A stretch of 64,000 nt of DNA from an uncultured Duodenibacillus sp. (GTDB lineage Bacteria > Pseudomonadota > Gammaproteobacteria > Burkholderiales > Burkholderiaceae_F), in contig CALXQK010000020.1 of NCBI GenBank assembly GCA_944390745.1, forward strand, positions 58,489 to 122,488. The letters are read 5' to 3'. The notes under the pieces were generated by a model. It was given only the letters and a program-made list of their open reading frames with translations, was not told where the DNA came from and searched no databases. Each line of letters starts with the position of its first letter. The first letter of the stretch is position 1. This document shows, in pieces, positions 28,885-36,852 of this stretch. Both the position numbers and the translations under genes were made by a program.

Positions 28885-29826
28885 ATGTCTGAATTCAATC
28901 ATTGCATCATCGCCACCCGTGAGAGTCCGCTTGCCATGTGGCAGGCCCTGCACGTGCAGGCGCTCTTGAGAAAGCACTACCCGAATGCCGTCGTCGACAT
29001 CCTGGGCATGACCACCCGCGGCGACCAGATTCTTGACCGCACCCTCTCCAAGGTGGGCGGCAAGGGGCTCTTCGTCAAGGAGCTCGAGGCGGCGATGATG
29101 GAGGGCCGCGCCGATCTGGCCGTGCATTCCCTCAAGGACGTGCCGATGGAGCTGCCCGAGGGGTTCGTGCTCGCGGCGGTGAGCTCGCGCGAGGATCCCC
29201 GGGACGCCTTCGTGAGCCCGAGGTACGAGCGCCTTGAGGAGATGCCCGAGGGCAGCGTCGTGGGAACGGCGAGCCTGCGCCGCGAGCTCATGCTGCGCGC
29301 GCGCTTTCCGCACCTCGTCGTGAAGTCGATCCGCGGCAACGTGGGCACGCGACTTGCAAAGCTCGATCGCGGCGAATTCGATGCGCTCGTGATGGCCGGC
29401 GCCGGACTCAAGCGCCTTGAGCTTTCCGAACGCATCCGCGGCCTGCTTGATCCCTCGCTGAGCCTGCCGGCCCCGGGCCAGGGCGCGCTCGGCATCGAGG
29501 TGCGCGCCGACCGGGCCGACCTCATCGAGGCCCTGCAGTTCATCAACGACCCCGAGACGCGCGCCTGCACGGCGGCCGAGCGCGCGGTCTCCCGGGCGCT
29601 CGGCGGCTCCTGCCAGGTGCCGCTTGCGGCCTACGCGATCGTCAGCGGGGGCGAGCTCTGGCTGCGCGCCCACGTGGGCGACCACCGCACGGGCGAGATG
29701 CTCTGCGCCGAGGGGCGCGGCGCTGTCGCCGATCACCTCGCCATTGCCGAGGCGGTCGTGGCCGACCTGCGCGGGCAGGGGGCCGATGCGCTTCTTGAGC
29801 GCGTGCTCTGCGCGACGGCGCAGTAG
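28885..29826 (+). CDS. hemC: Hydroxymethylbilane synthase (porphobilinogen deaminase)
   Basis: A 313-residue cytoplasmic enzyme that joins four porphobilinogens into hydroxymethylbilane. The dipyrromethane cofactor attaches to Cys243 in [36 protein letters not shown] (with the catalytic Asp) and [11 protein letters not shown] are all present. I start at ATG 28885-28887 ([14 protein letters not shown]); 22 in-frame upstream codons are Ala/Pro-rich and unlike the family. It is followed by a terminator and then hemD. Confidence 0.96.
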   Translation: MSEFNHCIIATRESPLAMWQALHVQALLRKHYPNAVVDILGMTTRGDQILDRTLSKVGGKGLFVKELEAAMMEGRADLAVHSLKDVPMELPEGFVLAAVSSREDPRDAFVSPRYERLEEMPEGSVVGTASLRRELMLRARFPHLVVKSIRGNVGTRLAKLDRGEFDALVMAGAGLKRLELSERIRGLLDPSLSLPAPGQGALGIEVRADRADLIEALQFINDPETRACTAAERAVSRALGGSCQVPLAAYAIVSGGELWLRAHVGDHRTGEMLCAEGRGAVADHLAIAEAVVADLRGQGADALLERVLCATAQ

Positions 29827-29870
29827 GCCTGCGCCGCGGGCTGCGTCAAGAGCAGGGCGGCATGGGCAGA

Positions 29871-29899
29871 AAGGGGACGGCCGGGACCGTCCCTTTTTT
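29871..29899 (+). terminator. Intrinsic terminator of hemC
   Basis: GGGACGG pairs with CCGTCCC over a 6-base loop and runs into TTTTTT. It separates hemC from hemD, so hemD needs its own promoter; TACAAT at 29918-29923 is a candidate -10. Confidence 0.8.
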
Positions 29900-30003
29900 G
29901 TTAACAAGGAGCTGCGTTACAATCCGCATCAATCTTTTGTGTGATGTTTACATTTGCGCGGCGTGATGACCGCGTGAATTTGCGCTGGGATGGAAGGGCC
30001 TTT

Positions 30004-30804
30004 ATGCAACGAACTCATCAACCGGTCATTCTGATGCGGCCGGGGGCGGCCAACGACAGACTCGCCGATCTGCTCGAGCGCGACGGCATCAGCGCCTGGC
30101 GCTGGCCGGCGTATCAGATCGTGCTGCCGGAGGATGAGCGGCGCGTCGCCGAGCGATTCGCCCATCTCGACGACGTCGACATGGTGGTGATGGCCTCGCC
30201 TGCGGCCGTGACGGCCGTGGCGCACTGGGTGGAGAAGTGGCCCGGGCACATCACGCTGGCAACGATCGGCGAGGGAACCCTGCGGGTGATCCGTGCGGCC
30301 TGGGGCGACGCGGTGCCGGTGATTTCGCCCGAGGGCGATGCGGCGCACTCGGGCAGCGAGGCGCTCTTTGAAATCCTGCGCCACACCCAGATCCCCAGAC
30401 GCGTGCTCATTGCCCGCGGCCAGACGGGGCGCGAGTGGCTCGCGCAGCAGCTCATTGAGCTTGGAGCCGATGTTGAAAAGCTCACCGCCTACGTGCGCGT
30501 GCCCATTGAGCTCACGCCCGCGCAGATTGAGACGCTCTCGCACGCCGTTTCCGGACCCTCGCCCATCGTGTACCTGACGAGTTCGGACTCGGTTGCCACG
30601 CTGCTGCATGCCATCAAGCCCGTGCCCGAGGCGCGCGACTGGATGCTGCACGGCTCGGCTCTGACGATTCACCCGCGCTGCGCCGACCGGCTCTATGAGG
30701 CGGGCTTTACGCACGTGGAGATCACGAGCGCCGACGACGAGGCCGTGCGCGCGCACATCGCCGCCAACCTCAAGTGGAGCGGCGAGGCCGACTTCGCGCC
30801 CTGA
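30004..30804 (+). CDS. hemD: Uroporphyrinogen-III synthase
   Basis: A 266-residue two-domain cytoplasmic enzyme that inverts ring D while cyclising hydroxymethylbilane. HemD is poorly conserved, but PVILMRPGAANDRLADLLERDG, MVVMASPAAVTAV, RVLIARGQTGREWLAQQLIELGADVE and YLTSSDSVATLL match its fold and the neighbouring hemC confirms the call. I start at ATG 30004; an upstream in-frame ATG at 29941 would add 21 residues of no similarity. The hemX/hemY genes often following in this group are absent. Confidence 0.88.
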   Translation: MQRTHQPVILMRPGAANDRLADLLERDGISAWRWPAYQIVLPEDERRVAERFAHLDDVDMVVMASPAAVTAVAHWVEKWPGHITLATIGEGTLRVIRAAWGDAVPVISPEGDAAHSGSEALFEILRHTQIPRRVLIARGQTGREWLAQQLIELGADVEKLTAYVRVPIELTPAQIETLSHAVSGPSPIVYLTSSDSVATLLHAIKPVPEARDWMLHGSALTIHPRCADRLYEAGFTHVEITSADDEAVRAHIAANLKWSGEADFAP

Positions 30805-31190
30805 GCTCGTCTCGGTCTGGGCGGGATCTGTGGAAATTGCCGCGAAACTTCGCATAAAATACTTCCTTTGCGCCGGCTGTCCCCAGGCCTGATCGCGCAG
30901 GCAGCAGGCGCCGGGTCCGCCCCGAAGGGCTCAGGCCGAACCCGCGGATTGCGGGCAAACAAGAAATTCACGCAAGGCATTTGCCCCGCAGCCCGGAGCG
31001 TGCGCTGCGCCGGGGTGAACGCCGCCCGCTTCATGGGGGCGGCGCATCCAGCAGAGGGACGGGCAGCGCCGGCTGCAGGCCGACGGCCCGCTGCAGCGCC
31101 TCTTGAAGGGCGCCTGAGGCTGAAGTCCCTCCTCGAAGCCGTTTGCATCAATTCAAATCAATCTTTCTTTACTGAACAGAGTGGAAAAAA
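30805..31190. other. Intergenic region upstream of ppa
   Basis: A 386-base stretch with no supported gene. TAAAAT at 30855-30860 is a possible -10 element, which would give ppa a long leader. That leader contains several GC-rich hairpins, including a 7-bp stem GCCGCCC/GGGCGGC at about 31021-31043. I could not match it to a known RNA family. Confidence 0.4.
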
Positions 31191-31742
31191 ATGGGTCTTG
31201 CCCGTGTGACCGCCGGCCGTGATCTGCCGCGCGACTTTAATGTGATCGTTGAAATCCCCGCCAACTCCGCCCCGATCAAATACGAGGTGGACAAGGAGTC
31301 GGGCGCCCTCTTCGTGGATCGCTTCGTCGGAACCGCCATGCACTATCCCTGCAACTACGGCTACATTCCGCAGACGATCGCCGACGACGGCGACCCGGTG
31401 GACGTGTGCGTGCTCACGCCCTTTCCCCTGATGACGGGCACCGTCATCCGCTGCCGCGCCATCGCCGTGCTGATGATGGAGGACGAGGGCGGCGGCGACT
31501 GGAAGATTCTCGCCGTGCCGGTGAGCAAGGTCTGCCTGCGCTATGCGCGCTGGAAGTCGGCCGACGACGTTCCGTCCGACGAGCTCGATCAGATCCGCCA
31601 CTTCTTTGAGCACTACAAGGATCTTGAGCCCGGCAAGTGGGTGAAGGTCAAGGGCTGGCAGAGCGCCGAGGAGGCCGAGCGCCTCATCATGGAGGGCGTG
31701 CATGCCTACGAGGGCATGGAGGTCAAGCCCAAGACCGCCTGA
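31191..31742 (+). CDS. ppa: Inorganic pyrophosphatase
   Basis: A 183-residue family I soluble pyrophosphatase that hydrolyses pyrophosphate and pulls biosynthetic reactions forward. DDGDPVDVCVL (about 64-74) is the metal-binding signature, and PCNYGYIPQT and KVKGWQ are conserved. ATG 31191-31193 is preceded by AGTGGAAAAAA. It is monocistronic and convergent with the sensor kinase pseudogene. Confidence 0.96.
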   Translation: MGLARVTAGRDLPRDFNVIVEIPANSAPIKYEVDKESGALFVDRFVGTAMHYPCNYGYIPQTIADDGDPVDVCVLTPFPLMTGTVIRCRAIAVLMMEDEGGGDWKILAVPVSKVCLRYARWKSADDVPSDELDQIRHFFEHYKDLEPGKWVKVKGWQSAEEAERLIMEGVHAYEGMEVKPKTA

Positions 31743-31783
31743 TCGGCGCGCAAGGCGCCGCCCCAGGCGCTCCTGGCGAAGAG

Positions 31784-31820
31784 TTCCGGCAGTCCGGTGC
31801 GGCTGCCGGAATTTTTTTTG
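31784..31820 (+). terminator. Intrinsic terminator of ppa
   Basis: TTCCGGCAG (31784-31792) pairs with CTGCCGGAA (31803-31811) and is followed by eight T. It lies 41 bases past the ppa stop. Confidence 0.88.
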
Positions 31821-31855
31821 CGCCGCCGGCTTCAGGCAGAAAGCGGCTTCGGGCG

Positions 31856-33724
31856 TCAGCCCTGGCGCAGCGAGACCTCGGCAATGAGCCCGCCCGCGGG
31901 GCGGGGAACGTAGTGCAGGTGTCCGCCGTTGGCCTCGGCAAGCGACATGGAGATCGGTATGCCGAGGCCATGGCCGTTGCCGCGCTCCGAGATAAAGGGC
32001 GTGGCCAGCTGCGTGAGGTCGGCCTCCGAGATCATCCGGCCGGAATTTTCCACGGTCACGACGACCTTGCCCCCGCAGGCGGCGGCGTGTACGGCGACGA
32101 GCCGCTCGTCGGTCTGCAGGGCGGCCGAGACGGCATTGCTCAGAAGGTTGTTGAATAGAAGCTCGAGCTCGAGCTGGTCGCCGAGCACGAAAATGTCGGG
32201 CGCGGCATCCATCGCGATGTCAAGCGCCTGCACGAGCGGCTGCGGCATGCTGTCGCGGGCTGTGGCGAGAATCCCGGGCAGGCTGAGGCGCTGGTCCCGG
32301 TCGACGCCGCCGCGGTTGTAGCTGCGCACCTTTTCGATGATGCTGCGCGAGCGCATGAGGCCGCGCTCAAGGCCGTTGATGCAGCTGGCGAGCTTTTCCT
32401 CGGTGAGGGTCTTTTTCTGCACGAGCAGCTTGAGTCCGTTGCAGTATGAGACGGCCGCGCCGATGGGCTGGGCGAGCTCGTGGGCGATCATGCTCGAGAG
32501 CTGGCTTACGGTGTTGGCCTTGCGAAACTTCTCCATGCGCTCGTAGAGCGCCTGCAGCCGGTGTTCGACGGCGGCCTTCTCGGCGTTGGCGCGGGCAAGC
32601 TCATCGGTTCGGCGCCGCACCAGAAGGCTCACGATGAAGCTTTGGCCCACGAGCAGCGCCAGGCAGAAGATGAACGCCGCAATCCAGGGCTTGTGGGCGT
32701 CAATCCAGCGCTTGACGCTCCAGTCGCGCAGATACGCGTAGTGCTCAAGCTTCAAGAGCCGGTAGACGCGGTCAATCGACTGAAAGTTCGTGGCAAGTCC
32801 TCAGTGCTCGCCGTTTTCATCGACCGGCATCGACAGCAGCACCTTGGCGATCGCGCGTGCCGCCCCCGGCGGGGCGTCGCGCAGGACGGCCACGGTGGTG
32901 TTGGGATAGGCGGCCGTGGAGCGCACGCAGGCCGTGATTCCATCCTCAATGGGAGCGATCACGCGAAAGCGTGCGCGCCCGGCGGGCGAGAGCGACTCAA
33001 GCCAGCACGTCTGCACGAAGGCGACATCGGCCCGGCCGTCGAGCACCTTGCCGGCAATCGGTTCGATCTCGGGCGTGCTGCTGAAGACGACCGAGGAAAA
33101 GAACGTCTCGGGGTCATAGCCCCGTGAGGCGATTTCGGCCAGTCCAATGCGGTAGCCCATGAAGGCCGTGGGATAGCTTGCCGACAGGCGCGCGCCCCTC
33201 ATGTCCTCAAGCGTGTGAACCGTGCGGTTTTCGCTGCTGGTGATGAAGGTGATGGCCGAGGCCTGGTTGGGGTCCGGGCTGCGGCGCGAAATCATCGTGG
33301 CGACGTCCCGCGCCCCGAGCGGCACCATGCGCCAGTAAAAGTCCGAGCTGGCGATGAAGGCGTCGACCGTGCGGTCGCGGATGGCCTTCTCAAGTTCGGC
33401 GCTTGAAAATTCCTCGATGTCGATCTGGTAGGGGTGAAAGGCCTCTCGCAGCGCGCGCACGGACTTTGCAACCAGTCCCGTGACCTTGCTTGCGTCGGAA
33501 AGCTCAATGAGTCCGATTCAAAGCGGACGGTCTGGATAAAGCTGCCGCGTGGCCGCGCTGATGCCGTCGGGCTGCCCCATCTGCCCGGGCGCCGCATCCG
33601 GCTCCCCGGCAGCAGGCGCAGGCGCTGCGGTGAGAAGAACAAGGCCGGCGGCAAGCGCCGCGAGGCAGCAAAGGGCGCCCCGGGCAAGCGGGTGCCGGCG
33701 GGGAGGGCGGCGGCAGAAGCGCAT
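31856..33724 (-). pseudogene. PhnD-domain sensor histidine kinase (TtrS-like) with two in-frame TGA codons
   Basis: One continuous minus-strand frame of 622 codons encodes a signal peptide, a periplasmic PhnD-like binding domain (about codons 65-300, with DMRGARLSASYPTAFMGYR), a transmembrane segment (AFIFCLALLVGQSFIVSLLV), a His box (SSMIAHELAQPIGAAV) and an ATPase domain (NNLLSNAVSAAL; GNGHGLGIPIS). This is the layout of the tetrathionate sensor TtrS. TGA interrupts it at codon 69 (33518-33520) and codon 308 (32801-32803), with the frame intact on both sides. Both can be explained by a single transition, from CGA or TGG and from TGG. The start is two bases past the response regulator stop. 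Other genes here use TGA as stop, so nonsense mutations are the simplest reading. Confidence 0.85.
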
Positions 33725-33726
33725 GG

Positions 33727-34377
33727 TCAGGAGATCCTCAGGAACGCGCGGCGCTCGGCCTCGGACAGGCGGCCGAGCACGCGCAGCAGACCCTCGGTAT
33801 TGAGCACCCGCAGCTTGCGGTAGATCGTGTTGCGGTAGTTCTGGACGGTTTTCAGGGATAGGCTGAGCCGCTCGGCGATGGCGCTGTTGACAAGTCCCTG
33901 CACGAGCAGCGCCGCAAGCTGCTTTTCACGCGCCGAAAAGCCCTCGAGCACCTCGCACAGCGACTTGTAGTCAAGGCCGCCCAGGCGCTGCTCGAGACTG
34001 TGCTTTACGGCCTCCTCAACGCTTTCAAGAAAGGCCTGCGGGGAGACGGGCTTTTGCAGGAAGTCGACCGCTCCCATCTTGAGGGTGCGCACGGCCGAGT
34101 CGATGTCGGCGTGCCCGGTGAGAATGATGATGGGCAGATCAATGCCGCGGCGCTTGATCTCCTCCTGCAGCTCGATGCCCGACATGCCCGGCATGCGGAT
34201 GTCGAGAACAAGGCAGCCCGGCACGCTCGGCGCGTCGGCCGTGAGAAAGGCCTGCGCCGAGCGGTAGCCTGCGGTTCTCCAGCCCTGGGCGTCAAGAAGA
34301 AAGCGCAGGCCGTCAAGAAAGTCCTGGTCGTCGTTGACGACCCGGATGAGCGGCTGTTGGTCTTGTTTGTCGGACAT
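33727..34377 (-). CDS. Response regulator, FixJ/TtrR-like with LuxR-type HTH
   Basis: A 216-residue two-component regulator. The receiver domain has NDD near the N-terminus, the phosphorylated Asp59 in VLDIRMPG, a Thr in ILTGHAD and Lys in LQKPVS. The LuxR/FixJ helix-turn-helix spans about 145-205 (FSAREKQLAALLVQGLVNSAIAERLSLSLKTVQNYRNTIYRKL). It lies between the tetraheme cytochrome gene and its partner kinase pseudogene in one operon. It appears intact although the kinase is broken, so it may be unphosphorylated, cross-activated or on its way to loss. Confidence 0.93.
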   Translation of the reverse strand: MSDKQDQQPLIRVVNDDQDFLDGLRFLLDAQGWRTAGYRSAQAFLTADAPSVPGCLVLDIRMPGMSGIELQEEIKRRGIDLPIIILTGHADIDSAVRTLKMGAVDFLQKPVSPQAFLESVEEAVKHSLEQRLGGLDYKSLCEVLEGFSAREKQLAALLVQGLVNSAIAERLSLSLKTVQNYRNTIYRKLRVLNTEGLLRVLGRLSEAERRAFLRIS

Positions 34378-34389
34378 CTTCGGGTGAGC

Positions 34390-34746
34390 CTACTTCTGGC
34401 CGGAGCCGCCGTGGCAGCTGTCGCATCTCTGGAAATTGTATTGGTGGTGGCACTGGTAGCACGCCTCCACCGTGGCCTTCTCGCGGTTGGGATCCTTTTT
34501 GGGCGGCATGGCGTGCGGCGTGTGGCACATGGTGCACTCCCAGATCTGATCCATTCCGCCGGTCTTCGTGTGCGGAATGAACGTGTGGGGATTGACGGGC
34601 CTGGGGTCGGCTTCGACCGCAATGCCCTTTGCAATGAGCGCCTCAAAGGGACCGTGGCATTGAAGGCATTGCTGCTTGGTCATCTGGGCGGCCAGGGCCG
34701 GGCCCGCAAGTAGTGGGAGAAGGGCGGCGATGATGAGCTTGTTCAT
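34390..34746 (-). CDS. Small periplasmic tetraheme cytochrome c
   Basis: A 118-residue protein with a Sec signal (MNKLIIAALLPLLAGPALAA) and four CxxCH haem sites: CLQCH 27-31, CTMCH 71-75, CYQCH 96-100 and CDSCH 108-112. Additional His residues could be distal ligands. The size and spacing recall the tetrahaem domain of flavocytochrome c fumarate reductases and the Shewanella small tetraheme cytochrome. It would carry electrons from an inner-membrane quinol dehydrogenase to the flavoprotein encoded directly upstream. It is 12 bases from the response regulator gene. No damage is visible. Confidence 0.93.
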   Translation of the reverse strand: MNKLIIAALLPLLAGPALAAQMTKQQCLQCHGPFEALIAKGIAVEADPRPVNPHTFIPHTKTGGMDQIWECTMCHTPHAMPPKKDPNREKATVEACYQCHHQYNFQRCDSCHGGSGQK

Positions 34747-34928
34747 GGCTGTTTTTTTCGGCAGTGTTTTGATGGGGTTGGGTTGGTTTCGGGCCGAACG
34801 GCTTTCACGCTGCGCCCGCGCCGGGCGCAGCGCAGCCTTTTCGAAGTCCCCGAGCAGCCGCGCGGCCGACGGGGACCGCGCGGCGGCTTCGGGCAGAGGA
34901 GAAAGACAGAAGCCTGCGCCTTGATTGA

Positions 34929-36517
34929 TCAGGCGGCCTTGGCCCTTGCGGCGTGCTCGCCCGCCCAGCGGCCCGGGATGATGCCGCGGGGCATGCCGTT
35001 GCCGACATAGATGCCGCCGCAGTTTTCACCGGCCGCGTACAGGCCCTCGATGGGCTTGCCGACAATGTCGAGCACCTGAGCGTTGTCGTTGATCGACAGG
35101 CCGCCGGCGCAGTTGTGCAGGAACACCACCAGACGCACGGCATAGAAGGGCCCCTGCGCAATCTTTGTCTTCAGAAGTTCAGCGGGCTTGCCGAACTCCT
35201 CGTCCTTGCCCGCATCCACGAAGCCGTTGTAGCGCTTGACCTGGGCGGCGAGCTCGGGCTGACTGGTGATCTTTGCAAGCTCCCCAATCGTGTCGGCCTT
35301 GAAGGCGCAGCCCTTCTTGCAGACGTCCTCGGCAATCGACCAGTGCTTCTTCCTGGCCGCGGCCTCGTCAAAGATGGTCCAGATCACCAGGTCGGGCTGC
35401 ACCAGCGCCATGTCGTAGAACGTGTAGCCGCCGAGATCCTTCTTGTCCTCCTCGCGGACAAAGCGCCTGCCCGAGGCGTTGGTGAAGATCACGTCTCCCC
35501 AGCGGCGGCCTTTGACGCCGATGCCGGGGCGGCCGAACTTCGAGCCCTTCGGGAAGCCGTAGGTGCGCGTGCCGAACATGCGGTGCATGTAGGGCGTGTC
35601 CTCGCCGCGGCCGGCCTCAAACATGGCGCCCGCCTTGAGGCCTGCGATCATGGTCGAGCCGTCGTCCTCGTAGTGCGGGTAGCCCGTGGCGGGAATTCTC
35701 GGATCGGCAAAGCGCGGGTCGATGTAGCGGCGCATCGCGATGTTGCTCTTGAAGTTGCCGCCCGCGAGAACCACGCCCTTGCGGGCGCGCACGTTGATGA
35801 CCTTGCCGCCGGCCTCGACGCGCGCGCTGATCACGCGCCCGTCGGCGTTCTTGTAGACGTCGGTGACCTTGTGCTCAAGAAGGATCCTGACGCCCTTGCC
35901 CTCGCAGTAGGCCTTGAGCGGCATCATGACGCCGCGTCCGCCCATGAAGCCGCCCGAGGGCTGGGGCTTGCGGTTGCCGTCGCCGGGGTCGTCGGTGTAG
36001 ACGTGCAGGTAGAACTCGTGGGGCTGGCTGTCGTACTTGCCGGGCTTGGTTGCCGTCCGTCGGCAGGAACTTCACGCCGTGCGCCTCAAGCCACTCCTGC
36101 GTGGGGCCGCAGTACTGCGAGTATTTCCGAAGCAGCGCCCGGGTTGTTCTTCTTGTACTCGGGATTGGTCGGGTCGGTGAGGTGCGCGTAGAGCCGCTCG
36201 GGCGTGTCCTTGACGCCGTGCTCGCGCTGCCACTTCGTGCCGCCCTGAAGCGCCATGATGCCGCCGTTGATGACGGCCGTGCCGCCGTAATAGCGGCCCT
36301 TTTCAAACACGACGACGCTGGCGCCCTCGTCGACGGCCGCAGCAGCCGCGCACATGCCGGCAATGCCGGAGCCCGCGACCACGACGTCGGCGGTCATGTC
36401 CCACTTCGAGAGGGTGGGCAGAAGCCCGGGAGTCGGCGCAGCAAAGGCCGGAGCGGCAAGCCCGGCCAGTCCCGATGCGGCGGCGCCCGCCAGAAATGAA
36501 CGGCGAGAAACTTCCAT
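34929..36517 (-). pseudogene. Tat-exported FAD-binding reductase, frameshifted twice
   Basis: The start at ATG 36515-36517 gives a Tat signal (SRRSFLAGAAASG) and an FAD fold (VVVAGSGIAGMCAAA). The frame shifts by +1 near 36120-36135 (into KYSQYCGPTQEWLEAHGVKF) and again by +1 near 36048-36055 (into YDSQPHEFYLHVYTDDPGDG), after which GVVLAGG, ASGRRFVREED and GLYAAGENCGG follow to the end. Restored, it would have about 528 residues. The fumarate-reductase active-site His and Arg are not conserved (HNCAGG, NGMPRG), so it represents a different acceptor class. The tetraheme cytochrome gene follows at 183 bases. An assembly error cannot be excluded, but the adjacent kinase is also broken. Confidence 0.85.
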
Positions 36518-36852
36518 GATTGATCTCTTTGGTGCGCCGGCGGGCTCCATGAGAGTCTGCAGCGCTGGCGAAAGCAGTTGACTCATGCAGAAGTTTCCCA
36601 AGGCCGATACCCGGGTATGCTGACTGCCGTCACAAGTCGGCCGCGTCCCTTGCTTTGCACCCTCGCGCCTATTTGCATCGCCGCCGGCTGCGGCAATTTG
36701 TGCCAAACTTGACTGCGCTCTTTTTTGAATAAATCCTGCGCGCGCCTGACGGCGCAGGGCCTGGGGCCGGCGCCGCGGGCGCGATGCCTTCAGGCGATTC
36801 GTCCCTTAATCTTTTTTTGGCCTTTTGCCAAAGGCCAGCGAGCTGCAAACCC
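36518..36852. promoter_or_regulatory. Divergent region between the reductase locus and nadE
   Basis: A 335-base gap. It should contain the regulated promoter of the flavoprotein-cytochrome operon on the minus strand and the nadE promoter on the plus strand. I could not identify a clear operator for the TtrR-like regulator. Confidence 0.4.

Noticed and set aside
31856-33724. Reading TGA as tryptophan or selenocysteine throughout
   Set aside because: guaA, pcnB, ihfB-adjacent and many other genes in the window end correctly at TGA or need it as stop, and no SECIS element could be recognised; local nonsense mutation is simpler.
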